A DNA stretch of 64,000 nt from Yeosuana sp043876835 (lineage in GTDB: Bacteria; Bacteroidota; Bacteroidia; Flavobacteriales; Flavobacteriaceae), in assembly GCF_043876835.1 (NCBI RefSeq), contig NZ_JBAWJZ010000002.1:248001-312000 (forward strand). Direction: 5' to 3'. The position numbers and the translations under genes are program-made. Positions 36,076-44,321 of the stretch are shown piece after piece. Position 1 is the stretch's first letter. Each line of letters opens with the position of its first letter. The notes beneath the pieces were generated by a model, which searched no databases, was not told the DNA's origin, and was given only the letters and a program-made list of their open reading frames with translations.

Positions 36076-36237
36076 ATGAGTAAAAGAACGTTTCAGCCAT
36101 CAAAAAGAAAGAGAAGAAACAAACATGGTTTCAGAGAAAGAATGGCTTCTGCTAATGGTAGAAAAGTATTAGCTCGTAGAAGAGCTAAAGGTAGAAAAAA
36201 ACTGTCTGTATCTTCTGAAGCTAGACATAAAAAATAA
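36076..36237 (+). CDS. rpmH: 50S ribosomal protein L34
   Basis: A 53-residue protein begins MSKRTFQPSKRKRRNKHGFR and continues ERMASANGRKVLARRRAKGR, the invariant L34 sequence. It ends KKLSVSSEARHKK. It has a consensus promoter and terminator. The usual bacterial neighbours dnaA and rnpA are not next to it. Confidence 0.98.
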   Translation: MSKRTFQPSKRKRRNKHGFRERMASANGRKVLARRRAKGRKKLSVSSEARHKK

Positions 36238-36259
36238 TGATTTATCATTACCAATAAAT

Positions 36260-36293
36260 TAAAGGTGTTGCTTAGGTGTAACGCCTTTTTTTA
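36260..36293 (+). terminator. Terminator of rpmH
   Basis: Arms AAAGGTGTT (36261-36269) and AACGCCTTT (36280-36288), one G-U pair, followed by a T run. Confidence 0.7.
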
Positions 36294-36340
36294 TATCTTA
36301 TAGCAAAATTTATTAAAACCAGAAAACACAAAAAATTATA

Positions 36341-39193
36341 ATGCCAAAAAATCCAAAACTTAAATCTATATTAATTATTGGTTCAGGTCCTATTGTTATT
36401 GGACAAGCATGTGAGTTTGATTATTCGGGAACTCAAGCTTTAAGATCGCTTAGAGAAGATGGAATAGAAACTGTTCTTATCAATTCTAACCCAGCAACAA
36501 TCATGACAGATCCTTCAATGGCAGATCATGTTTATTTATTACCACTTACTACAAAATCAATCATTAAAATCTTAACAGAACATCCAGAAATTGACGCTGT
36601 TTTGCCAACAATGGGAGGACAAACGGCCTTGAATTTATGTATTGAAGCTGATGAAAAAGGTATTTGGAAAGATTTTGGAGTTGAAATTATTGGTGTAGAT
36701 ATTGATGCTATCAATATTACTGAAGATAGAGAAAAGTTTAGAGAGTTAATGCTTAAAATAGGTATTCCAATGGCTCCTCAGGCTACTGCGACCTCTTATT
36801 TAAAAGGAAAAGAAATTGCGCAGGAATTTGGTTTTCCTCTTGTAATTAGAGCTTCTTTTACGCTTGGTGGTGCAGGAGCATCTTTTGTGCATGAAGAAAA
36901 AGATTTTGATGAGTTGTTAACTCGTGGCTTAGAAATATCTCCTATTCATGAGGTAATGATTGATAAAGCTTTGATAGGTTGGAAAGAGTTTGAATTGGAA
37001 TTACTTAGGGACGATAATGATAATGTTGTTATTATTTGTTCTATTGAAAATATGGATCCTATGGGAATTCATACAGGAGATTCTATAACAGTGGCGCCAG
37101 CCATGACTTTAAGTGATAGAACCTATCAAAGAATGAGAGATATGGCTATCCATATGATGAGAAGTATAGGTGATTTTGCTGGTGGGTGTAATGTTCAGTT
37201 TGCTGTAAGCCCAGATGAGAATGAGGATATTATCGCAATTGAAATTAATCCTCGTGTTTCACGATCTTCAGCTTTAGCAAGTAAAGCAACAGGGTATCCA
37301 ATCGCTAAAATTGCTACAAAATTGGCTATTGGTTATCATTTAGATGAATTACAAAATCAAATTACAAAATCTACTTCTGCACTATTTGAGCCTACTTTAG
37401 ATTACGTAATTGTAAAAATACCACGTTGGAATTTTGATAAATTTGAAGGTTCTGATAGAACATTAGGACTTCAAATGAAATCGGTTGGTGAAGTTATGGG
37501 GATTGGACGTTCATTTCAAGAAGCTTTACATAAAGCAGCGCAATCACTTGAAATTAAACGTAATGGATTAGGAGCAGACGGAAAAGAGAATAAGAATTAT
37601 GAGCAAATCATAGATAAGCTTACACATGCTTCATGGGATAGAGTATTTATTATTTATGATGCTATTGCTATGGGAATTCCGTTAAGCAGAATTCATGAAA
37701 TCACAAAAATTGATATGTGGTTCTTAAAGCAATATGAAGAACTTTTTATACTTCAGAAAGAAATTTCTACTTATAAAATTGATACAATCCAAAAAGATTT
37801 ACTGCTTGAAGCGAAACAAAAAGGTTATGGTGACAGACAAATTGCCCATATGCTTGGATGTTTAGAAAGTCAGGTTTATAATAAAAGAGAAGCGTTTGGA
37901 ATTAACAGGGTTTATAAGTTAGTTGATACTTGTGCTGCTGAATTTAAAGCACAGACTCCATATTACTACTCAACTTTTGAAAGTGAGATGCAATTGGCTG
38001 GTGGAGATCGTTTTTCGCATAATGAAAGCGTTGTTTCTGATAAGAAAAAAATAATTGTTTTAGGTTCTGGGCCTAACAGAATCGGGCAAGGAATAGAGTT
38101 TGATTATTGCTGTGTGCATGGTGTTTTAGCTGCTGCTGAATGTGGTTACGAAACTATTATGATAAACTGTAATCCAGAAACGGTTTCTACCGATTTCGAT
38201 ACAGCTCACAAATTATATTTTGAACCAGTTTTCTGGGAACACATTTACGATATTATCAAGCACGAAAAACCAGAAGGTGTGATTGTACAGTTAGGTGGAC
38301 AAACAGCTTTAAAACTAGCAGAAAAGCTAACCAAGTATGGTATTAAAATAATAGGAACAAGTTTTGAATCTTTAGATTTAGCCGAAGATAGAGGGCATTT
38401 TTCTAACTTGTTAAAAGAAAATAATATTCCTTATCCTCAATTTGATATTGCAACAACAGCTGATGAAGCTTCTGCAATCGCTGATGTGTTAGACTTTCCT
38501 ATTTTAGTAAGACCTTCATATGTTCTTGGAGGACAAGGAATGAAAATTGTTATCAATAGAAAAGAATTAGAAGAGCATGTTGTTAGTTTGTTGAGAGTAA
38601 TGCCCGGAAACCAGTTGCTTCTAGATCATTATTTAGAAGGAGCTATTGAAGCCGAAGCAGATGCTATTTGTGATGGAGAAAATGTTTATATCATTGGAAT
38701 CATGGAACATATTGAGCCTTGTGGAATTCATTCAGGAGATAGTAATGCCATGTTACCTCCATTTAATTTAGGTGATTTGGTCATGCAACAAATAAAAGAT
38801 CATACTAAAAAAATCGCATTGGAATTAAATACTGTAGGATTGATTAATATTCAGTTTGCTATTAAAGATGATATTGTTTACATTATCGAAGCCAATCCAA
38901 GAGCTTCAAGAACAGTGCCTTTTATAGCAAAAGCTTATGGAGAGCCTTATGTTAATTATGCGACCAAAGTTATGTTAGGTGAAAAGAAAGTTACAGACTT
39001 TGATTTTAAACCTCATTTAAAAGGATATGCTATTAAACAACCAGTGTTCTCATTCAACAAGTTTCCTAACGTAAATAAAAAATTAGGACCAGAAATGAAA
39101 AGTACAGGTGAAAGCATTTTGTTCATTGAAAGTTTAAAAGATGATCAATTTTACGATTTGTATTCCAGACGGAAAATGTATCTTAATAAATAA
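36341..39193 (+). CDS. carB: Carbamoyl-phosphate synthase large subunit, short form lacking the allosteric domain
   Basis: This 950-residue enzyme makes carbamoyl phosphate for arginine and pyrimidine synthesis. Two homologous synthetase halves are present. The first has the segments IIGSGPIVIGQACEFDYSG, SFTLGGAGASF and AIEINPRVSRSSALASKATG. The second has VLGSGPNRIGQGIEFDYCC, SYVLGGQGMKIVI and IIEANPRASRTVPFIAKAYG. The E. coli protein is about 1073 residues. Here the chain stops soon after LGPEMKSTGE, so the C-terminal MGS-like domain that binds UMP/ornithine is absent. The terminator follows within a few bases, so this is not a frameshift. The small subunit CarA is not in the window. Confidence 0.93.
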   Translation: MPKNPKLKSILIIGSGPIVIGQACEFDYSGTQALRSLREDGIETVLINSNPATIMTDPSMADHVYLLPLTTKSIIKILTEHPEIDAVLPTMGGQTALNLCIEADEKGIWKDFGVEIIGVDIDAINITEDREKFRELMLKIGIPMAPQATATSYLKGKEIAQEFGFPLVIRASFTLGGAGASFVHEEKDFDELLTRGLEISPIHEVMIDKALIGWKEFELELLRDDNDNVVIICSIENMDPMGIHTGDSITVAPAMTLSDRTYQRMRDMAIHMMRSIGDFAGGCNVQFAVSPDENEDIIAIEINPRVSRSSALASKATGYPIAKIATKLAIGYHLDELQNQITKSTSALFEPTLDYVIVKIPRWNFDKFEGSDRTLGLQMKSVGEVMGIGRSFQEALHKAAQSLEIKRNGLGADGKENKNYEQIIDKLTHASWDRVFIIYDAIAMGIPLSRIHEITKIDMWFLKQYEELFILQKEISTYKIDTIQKDLLLEAKQKGYGDRQIAHMLGCLESQVYNKREAFGINRVYKLVDTCAAEFKAQTPYYYSTFESEMQLAGGDRFSHNESVVSDKKKIIVLGSGPNRIGQGIEFDYCCVHGVLAAAECGYETIMINCNPETVSTDFDTAHKLYFEPVFWEHIYDIIKHEKPEGVIVQLGGQTALKLAEKLTKYGIKIIGTSFESLDLAEDRGHFSNLLKENNIPYPQFDIATTADEASAIADVLDFPILVRPSYVLGGQGMKIVINRKELEEHVVSLLRVMPGNQLLLDHYLEGAIEAEADAICDGENVYIIGIMEHIEPCGIHSGDSNAMLPPFNLGDLVMQQIKDHTKKIALELNTVGLINIQFAIKDDIVYIIEANPRASRTVPFIAKAYGEPYVNYATKVMLGEKKVTDFDFKPHLKGYAIKQPVFSFNKFPNVNKKLGPEMKSTGESILFIESLKDDQFYDLYSRRKMYLNK

Positions 39194-39194
39194 T

Positions 39195-39223
39195 AAAAAG
39201 GCCGCTTTAAGCGGCCTTTTTAT
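39195..39223. terminator. Bidirectional terminator between carB and the YceI gene
   Basis: GC-rich arms AAAAAGGCCGCTT and AAGCGGCCTTTTT, with A and T runs on both sides. Confidence 0.88.
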
Positions 39224-39225
39224 TT

Positions 39226-39765
39226 TTATGATTTGAGGTCAAAAACAAAGGTTATATTAACACTTTCAGAAACTTTTGTTTTTACTATTTTTGGAATTTT
39301 TATATCAAAGTCAGAGGTTTTAACAGTAAGTTTCCCTGTCATTTTGATAATACCATTTTCTTTTGTAAGTGTTATAGGAATATTATAGAGACTCTTGGTT
39401 TTACCATGAAAAGATAATTCACCTTTCAAGGTTAGATTTGTTTTAGAACCCAATAAACCTAAATTCAAATCTAATATGGTTCCTTTAAAAGTTGCCTTTG
39501 GAAACTTATCAGATTCTGCATAGTTTTCATTGAAGTGTTCTTCCATTAAAGCATTTTTAAACCTGAATCCTTTTACCAAAACTAAAGCCGCAAATTCTCC
39601 ATTGTCTGTATTTAAAATAGCGGTAGTAGCATTGTTTTTTGCACTAACTTCTTCAAAAGAAGGTACCGAAGCTTCAAAATTTGCAACACCTGTCTTAGTT
39701 ATATACTTTGATTGAGAAAATATATTAAGGCTTATAAAAGATATAAGGAATACCAGATTTTTCAT
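39226..39765 (-). CDS. YceI family exported protein
   Basis: This 179-residue protein has a signal peptide (ISLNIFSQ, about residue 18). A lipocalin-like beta barrel of the YceI family follows, with GVANFEASVPSFEEVSAKN, the family block NALMEEHFNENYAESDKFP and a beta-rich tail. YceI barrels bind isoprenoid or amphiphilic ligands and are often found beside cytochromes. It is the last gene of the envelope redox cluster (42413 down to 39226), 47 bases after the first cytochrome gene. A role in quinone or lipid handling is inference. Confidence 0.88.
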   Translation of the reverse strand: MKNLVFLISFISLNIFSQSKYITKTGVANFEASVPSFEEVSAKNNATTAILNTDNGEFAALVLVKGFRFKNALMEEHFNENYAESDKFPKATFKGTILDLNLGLLGSKTNLTLKGELSFHGKTKSLYNIPITLTKENGIIKMTGKLTVKTSDFDIKIPKIVKTKVSESVNITFVFDLKS

Positions 39766-39812
39766 GATTTATAGTTTCAATGATTAACACTGTCAAATGC
39801 AATATAAAAGCA

Positions 39813-40184
39813 TTAATTTTCTAAAAATCCTTGATCTTTCCATTGTTGAAAAGCATCCCTGTTTGCCTGAGACATTAATCCTCCTTGAGGCATTGGGCTT
39901 GTAGTACTGTTAATTCTTACCAACAACCCTCTTGTTTCCACAGCACTTTTTACTAACGCATATGTTGTAAGAGACATGGGAGCTCCATTAGCTGTTGGGT
40001 TTCCATGGCATGAAAGGCAGTTATTGCTGACAATGCCTTTTATTTTACCGTTGTAGGTAACACTCGTTGGGTTTGGGTTAGGATTTGGGTTTGGGTCTGG
40101 AGATGATGGATCATCACCTCCTGCTGAGCAGTTAAAAAGTAATACAGTTATTACCAGTAGCGAAAAAAAGTGTTTTGAATTCAT
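39813..40184 (-). CDS. Mono-haem cytochrome c-like lipoprotein (A)
   Basis: This 123-residue protein has a lipobox (LLFNCSAGGDD, Cys19). A flexible linker with repeated Pro-Asn pairs covers about residues 29-39. A compact cytochrome c domain follows: haem motif NNCLSCHG (C56, C59, H60) and likely distal Met98 in SPMPQGG. The ending QQWKDQGFLEN is shared with its neighbour. It should be attached to a membrane with the haem outside the cytoplasm. It is a paralogue of the gene at 40208-40570, probably from tandem duplication. Confidence 0.88.
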   Translation of the reverse strand: MNSKHFFSLLVITVLLFNCSAGGDDPSSPDPNPNPNPNPTSVTYNGKIKGIVSNNCLSCHGNPTANGAPMSLTTYALVKSAVETRGLLVRINSTTSPMPQGGLMSQANRDAFQQWKDQGFLEN

Positions 40185-40207
40185 AGCATTATTTATTTAA
40201 AGTTATT

Positions 40208-40570
40208 TTAGTTTTCAAGTAAACCATCTGCTTCCCATTTTGTAATGAGATCAATTGAGTGTTGAGGTAATTTTTGGCCACCTAAAGGCATTTGGCTTCC
40301 AGAGCCGTCACCGTTAATTTTACTTATTAGGTTATTATTTTGTACGGCAGATTTAACATTTTGATAGGTCAATAAAGGAATAGTGGCACCATTTATTGGA
40401 GGGTTTTTGTGGCAGCCAATACAATTAGTATCAATAATTTTTTTGATGTGGGCATTATAGGTAACTAATGTTGGTATTGGCTGAGCATCGATTAAATCAT
40501 CTTCACTGGCATTTGTACAAGAGATGAACATTATTAATGATAGGCAGGATGTTATAAATATTCTTTTCAT
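40208..40570 (-). CDS. Mono-haem cytochrome c-like lipoprotein (B)
   Basis: This 120-residue lipoprotein (LIMFISCTNASEDD, Cys18) has haem motif TNCIGCHKNP (C50, C53, H54) and likely distal Met94 in SQMPLGG. The domain plan and C-terminus (TKWEADGLLEN) match the neighbouring cytochrome, but it lacks the Pro-Asn linker. The pair may pass electrons in series or be interchangeable. It starts 10 bases after the DUF5777 gene stop. Confidence 0.88.
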   Translation of the reverse strand: MKRIFITSCLSLIMFISCTNASEDDLIDAQPIPTLVTYNAHIKKIIDTNCIGCHKNPPINGATIPLLTYQNVKSAVQNNNLISKINGDGSGSQMPLGGQKLPQHSIDLITKWEADGLLEN

Positions 40571-40580
40571 TATATCTGTT

Positions 40581-41429
40581 TTAAAATGTTCTACTTAAAT
40601 TAAATCCGAAAAAAATAGTGCCGTCTGTCCAATCACCAGTTCCTTGTCCTAAAAATCCATTGGTGTTCATGGGTTGTGCATTTGTAAAATGCATTTGAAA
40701 TACATGCCCGCCTGTTTCTAAATCTAATCCAATAGAAAAAGGATTTTTAAAAGGAGAACTGCTGGCCCTGTTTAAATGCCATCCATAATCGGCATTAAAA
40801 GACCAGCGTTTACCAAGTTTATATCTTCCTCCAAAGCCTAAAGCGAATTGAGAATTATCCTGCTCATCAACCACGACATAGTTGTCATGAAAAAAAGTAG
40901 GTGCAAGTTCAAGAGATAAGTTTGTGTTAATTTTTCTGGAAATTAATAGTTGGGCCGTATAACCCACGCGATGTTTAAATTCTAATTGAGGTAGATTATC
41001 TTTATCCAAAGACGTATTGATCAAAAGGGCATTAAAACCAACAATAGTAAAAGGAAAACCATTTTTCTCTTGTCTTAGAAGTCTATATTTTAGAGAAGTT
41101 TCATAAATTTTTTGGAAAGAACTTCTGGAAAAACCAATATTTAATCCGTCAGAAATTCCAAAGACAAAATTTAAACGGGTTACCGCATCATCTAAACCAA
41201 AAAACGTGTTAATACCATTTTCAATACTTCCAAACCTGTGTGAAACTATGAATGTGAAATCTTTTTTTCCTACTAATTTCGTGGATTCAAAATTTACTAT
41301 TTTCAATCCTTTAAAAGCAGCTGTTTCATATTGATAACTTATGGAATCGGTATTGATTTCATTTAGCAAATCTTCTTGGGAAAAAATTAGCATTGGAAAA
41401 ATAATAAAGAAAAGAGATATAGATTTCAT
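40581..41429 (-). CDS. DUF5777-type outer-membrane beta-barrel protein
   Basis: This 282-residue protein has a signal peptide (FPMLIFSQE) and regularly alternating amphipathic strands ending in a terminal Phe (FFGFNLSRTF), the signature of an outer-membrane barrel. Blocks FIVSHRFGSIENGINTFFGLDDA and GLNIGFSRSSFQKIYETSLKYRLL fit DUF5777 (seen here at about residues 62-84 and 95-118). It sits between the cupredoxin and cytochrome genes with spacings of about 10-15 bases. A pore or scaffold for the redox partners is a reasonable inference but unproven. Confidence 0.8.
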   Translation of the reverse strand: MKSISLFFIIFPMLIFSQEDLLNEINTDSISYQYETAAFKGLKIVNFESTKLVGKKDFTFIVSHRFGSIENGINTFFGLDDAVTRLNFVFGISDGLNIGFSRSSFQKIYETSLKYRLLRQEKNGFPFTIVGFNALLINTSLDKDNLPQLEFKHRVGYTAQLLISRKINTNLSLELAPTFFHDNYVVVDEQDNSQFALGFGGRYKLGKRWSFNADYGWHLNRASSSPFKNPFSIGLDLETGGHVFQMHFTNAQPMNTNGFLGQGTGDWTDGTIFFGFNLSRTF

Positions 41430-41444
41430 ATATGTTTTATTGTT

Positions 41445-42017
41445 TTAAGATTTAATGAATCGTTTTGTATGGCTAATATTTTCAGAGCTAACTCTTAAGA
41501 AGTACATTCCTTTGGTTAAACGTGCAATGTTGATTGAGCTTTCAATACGATTATTGAAATAGAGTTGTTTTCCCAATATGTCATAGATTGAAATTGTTTT
41601 TACAGAGATTCCTTGTGGTAATTTTAAAAATAGCTCTGTAGATGCAGGATTAGGTGAAACCGAAAAATCTTTAAGCGAAAACGCTTCAACCCCTAATGCA
41701 TTTTCTACGGTAATGGTCCCTGCCATAGTAAGTGGATGGAACCCGCAATGATAAGGATTTGTGCCAATAACTGTGAATGTAAATAGATAACTGCTCCCTA
41801 TGCCTGTTTTAGTGCCACTATTAAAAGTTTCGGCACTTCCTGCGTCACTTTGTACTGTATGAGGGAACTCATCTGTCCAATTCCATTTAACCTTGTCGCC
41901 AACTTTAATGGTGAGGTCAATGTTGGTTCCAATACCCATTTCCCAATCTAGGTTATAGGTTGTTTGTGCTTGAATGCCAAACATGGCAAAAACAAATAGT
42001 AGTAATGCTGTTTTCAT
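41445..42017 (-). CDS. Cupredoxin (plastocyanin/azurin-like) with T9SS sorting domain
   Basis: This 190-residue protein has a signal peptide (MFGIQAQ) and a single cupredoxin domain. Its complete type 1 copper site is visible: His53 (DEFPHTV), Cys91 (PYHCGFHP), His94 and Met98 (PLTMAG). From about residue 117 a type A T9SS sorting domain follows (FSVSPNPASTELFLKL to GMYFLRVSSENISHTKRFIKS). The copper protein is thus predicted to be exported across the outer membrane and kept at the surface or released. It would be a one-electron carrier outside the cell. Confidence 0.9.
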   Translation of the reverse strand: MKTALLLFVFAMFGIQAQTTYNLDWEMGIGTNIDLTIKVGDKVKWNWTDEFPHTVQSDAGSAETFNSGTKTGIGSSYLFTFTVIGTNPYHCGFHPLTMAGTITVENALGVEAFSLKDFSVSPNPASTELFLKLPQGISVKTISIYDILGKQLYFNNRIESSINIARLTKGMYFLRVSSENISHTKRFIKS

Positions 42018-42035
42018 AATCTTGTTTTTAATGGA

Positions 42036-42413
42036 TTAATTAATAATACATTGGTCTAGTTTTATTTCTTCAACTAAATCGTCATAGCCAATAAACCGAC
42101 CTTTAACCTTGATTTGGGTATTATTTTTTAATACAGTATTAATATGATTTGTAAACTGGCAAAACACCATATTGTCTAAGGAAACCACCTTTTCAGATTG
42201 TTCAGTTACCTTGCCTGTTATTTCAATGGTCTTGTTGAGGTATTTTTTTTCTGATTTGAAGGGGTCGATTGAAAACTCATTTATAATTTCAATGGAGGTT
42301 ACGGTAAATTCTGCTTTTTCGGTTTCAATATTTCTGTGACTTTGAAACACATAATTGTATGCGAGAATAGCAGCAACAATAAATACCAATAAGACTATTA
42401 TTTTCTTTTTCAT
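42036..42413 (-). CDS. Membrane-anchored OB-fold (tRNA_anti-like) protein
   Basis: This 125-residue protein has an N-terminal membrane anchor (IIVLLVFIVAAILAYNYVF). A small OB-fold domain follows, with NKTIEITGKVTEQSEKVVSL, VFCQF and NNTQIKVKGRFIGYDDLVEEIKLDQC. This is the tRNA_anti-like OB family found in exported Bacteroidota proteins; the fold does not imply nucleic-acid binding. It is the first gene of the cluster that continues with the cupredoxin, barrel, cytochromes and YceI protein. The two Cys (CQF and DQC) could form a disulfide. Confidence 0.75.
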   Translation of the reverse strand: MKKKIIVLLVFIVAAILAYNYVFQSHRNIETEKAEFTVTSIEIINEFSIDPFKSEKKYLNKTIEITGKVTEQSEKVVSLDNMVFCQFTNHINTVLKNNTQIKVKGRFIGYDDLVEEIKLDQCIIN

Positions 42414-42433
42414 GATTTGGTCGGTTTTTGATT

Positions 42434-42466
42434 AATACTGCTTCAACCTTAAGCTGAAGCAGTATT
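42434..42466. terminator. Hairpin between the Asp-rich lipoprotein gene and the redox cluster
   Basis: Perfect 12-base arms AATACTGCTTCA (42434-42445) and TGAAGCAGTATT (42455-42466) with a 9-base loop. Neither strand has a long T run after it, so efficiency as a terminator is uncertain. The remainder of the gap 42414-42565 shows no convincing gene and no TAnnTTTG box. Confidence 0.5.
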
Positions 42467-42565
42467 TTAGCTAGGAATCAAATTCCTTTTTAAGGATTGA
42501 TAAATGAAATTTTCTTTTTCATAAGGCATTTCTACTAGCTTATATTTTTAAGAACATTGATTTGT

Positions 42566-43639
42566 TTAGTTGCAATTATTTTTATACCGCATTCTATCGC
42601 TTTCGCCAACCCTAAGATCAATCTTGCTGTTAGAATATTGAGATATTTCATGTAGAACCCAATTATTATTGCAATAAGGCAAATTGGTGATGTTTATGAC
42701 GACTACTAAATTGTTTCCAGAGCCAGAAGGAGCCCATGTTCCAAAATAGGTATAGCCTCCTTCTGTGGCAGATATAGTGCCATCATTAAAAAAGTTGAAG
42801 ATATAACCATCATAATAGGTGTCGTAATCATAACTGTAGCGTTCTAATTTATCAATAGTCCAATCAGAACAACTGGTTAATAAAAGAGCTAATTGGTCAA
42901 TATTACAATCGTTACAGTCATCATCATTGTAATCATAGTCATCATCTTCATCACAATCATTTTTGTGGGTTAAAATGGTGCTATATAGCTCATCTAGGTT
43001 AGAGATGGCTATCATTGTTCCGTCCAAAAGTGTAACATTAATAGGGAAGCTTAGAGTAACATAGTATGACGTATTTAAATATTTAAGAAAATCATTTAAA
43101 TCATTATCTGAGTTAAATGAAACAGTATCTATGATTTCGTTGTCCTTATTAAATAAAGAACCGGTAATGGGGTATTGAAAATCCAGACATTCAATGTCAT
43201 CATCTGCTTCATCTTCACCATTACATTTAATAGAATAACTGCGGAGTTCAGAATCGTTATTAATGGTGATTTCAGTAAAATCGTCAAGAATGATTGTGAT
43301 GGGATATGTAATGCTTAATATATCAATATCGTCATCAGAATCATCAAAAATGAACTCAATAATTTTATAATCATCATCAGAGTTTACAGTTATTTGGGTT
43401 CCATTTACGGTAACGGAAAAAGGAAATTTAATATTAAAACAGTTTGATTTGTCAATAATATTGTCGTTTGAACCATCATTGCTCGTTGTGTTTTTCATTT
43501 GAATGGCAACAGTGGAATTGGCGACCAATACCTTATCGGCAGGTTCTTGTATGGATATAATTTCTTCTTTCCTGCAAGAAACCCCTAAGACCATTAGCAG
43601 TAAGGTGATGCTTAGTATTTTATTAAATGGTGTTTCCAT
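42566..43639 (-). CDS. Asp-rich repeat lipoprotein, function unknown
   Basis: This 357-residue protein has a lipoprotein signal peptide (LLLMVLGVSCRKE) after the chosen ATG at 43637-43639; a longer frame to 43684 adds 15 residues before the signal. The mature part holds four diverged repeats of about 40-55 residues, each beginning with F/Y-P-hydrophobic strands (IKFPFSVTVNGTQITVNSDD, ITYPITIILDDFTEITINND, FQYPITGSLFNKDNEI, LSFPINVTLLDGTMIAISN). A highly acidic, Cys-containing linker (CDEDDDYDYNDDDCNDCN) follows, then a lipocalin-like C-terminal domain. The acid clusters could bind cations. It is divergent from the FecI/FecR/TonB-receptor cassette. Confidence 0.72.
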   Translation of the reverse strand: METPFNKILSITLLLMVLGVSCRKEEIISIQEPADKVLVANSTVAIQMKNTTSNDGSNDNIIDKSNCFNIKFPFSVTVNGTQITVNSDDDYKIIEFIFDDSDDDIDILSITYPITIILDDFTEITINNDSELRSYSIKCNGEDEADDDIECLDFQYPITGSLFNKDNEIIDTVSFNSDNDLNDFLKYLNTSYYVTLSFPINVTLLDGTMIAISNLDELYSTILTHKNDCDEDDDYDYNDDDCNDCNIDQLALLLTSCSDWTIDKLERYSYDYDTYYDGYIFNFFNDGTISATEGGYTYFGTWAPSGSGNNLVVVINITNLPYCNNNWVLHEISQYSNSKIDLRVGESDRMRYKNNCN

Positions 43640-43749
43640 AATATTGTGTTGTCCTTTTAGGGGATTTATTAATAAAACAACCAACTTTAAAAAAATCCTG
43701 AAAACTTTGTAAAAAATATTTCTATATATTTAACATAAAATAGAATAGA

Positions 43750-44274
43750 GTGTCACCTGAAATAGAAGAACATATTTGTAAAGAAGCAGTTTTTGAACGC
43801 ATTTACAATGCATATTCAAAAGATCTGCATGATTATTTGTATTATAAATATGGAGAGCAATTCAGTCCCAACGATAAAGCTCAGGAAGCGTTTATTAAAC
43901 TTTGGGATAACTGTAAAAAGGTAACATTAAGTAAAGCAAAATCGTTTTTATTTACAGTTGCGAATAATATGATGCTAAATGAGATTAAACACCAAAAAAT
44001 AGTATTAAAATACCAACAGGATATCCCAAAAGAACACACCAATGAATCTCCGGAATTTATTTTGGAGAAGAAACAATTTTTAGAACGTTACAAAAACGTT
44101 TTGGCAAGTCTAACTGAAGAACAACGTGTGGCTTTTTTGCTGAATAAGGTTGAAGGAAAAAAACATAGCGAAATTGCAGATATGTTGGGAATTACACAAA
44201 AAGTCGTAGAATATAGGATTTATAGTGCTTTTAATATTCTTAAAAAAGAATTAGAAGGTTTTAGATTAAAATAA
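43750..44274 (+). CDS. FecI-like ECF sigma factor
   Basis: This 174-residue sigma factor has region 2 (YNAYSKDLHDYLYYKYG, QEAFIKLWDNCKKV, FLFTVANNMMLNEIKHQ) and region 4 (LTEEQRVAFLLNKVEGKKHS with AEIADMLGITQKVVEYRIYSAF read in part). The start is GTG (43750); no in-frame ATG is nearby. It is followed by a FecR gene and a TonB receptor with an STN signalling domain, so it is the output of a cell-surface signalling relay. Confidence 0.9.
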   Translation: MSPEIEEHICKEAVFERIYNAYSKDLHDYLYYKYGEQFSPNDKAQEAFIKLWDNCKKVTLSKAKSFLFTVANNMMLNEIKHQKIVLKYQQDIPKEHTNESPEFILEKKQFLERYKNVLASLTEEQRVAFLLNKVEGKKHSEIADMLGITQKVVEYRIYSAFNILKKELEGFRLK

Positions 44275-44321
44275 TAAGGAGTTTTAGTTTTTTAGTTGTT
44301 ATATATAAAAGTGAATGATTC

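Noticed and set aside
36341..39193. CarB as a frameshifted gene
   Set aside because: The sequence after the stop is an immediate terminator with no residual MGS-domain coding in any frame, so the short form is natural.
40061..40110. Pro-Asn repeat of cytochrome A as a phase-variable simple repeat
   Set aside because: The hexamer run is short and imperfect, and length changes of a six-base unit keep the frame. It is better read as a flexible linker.
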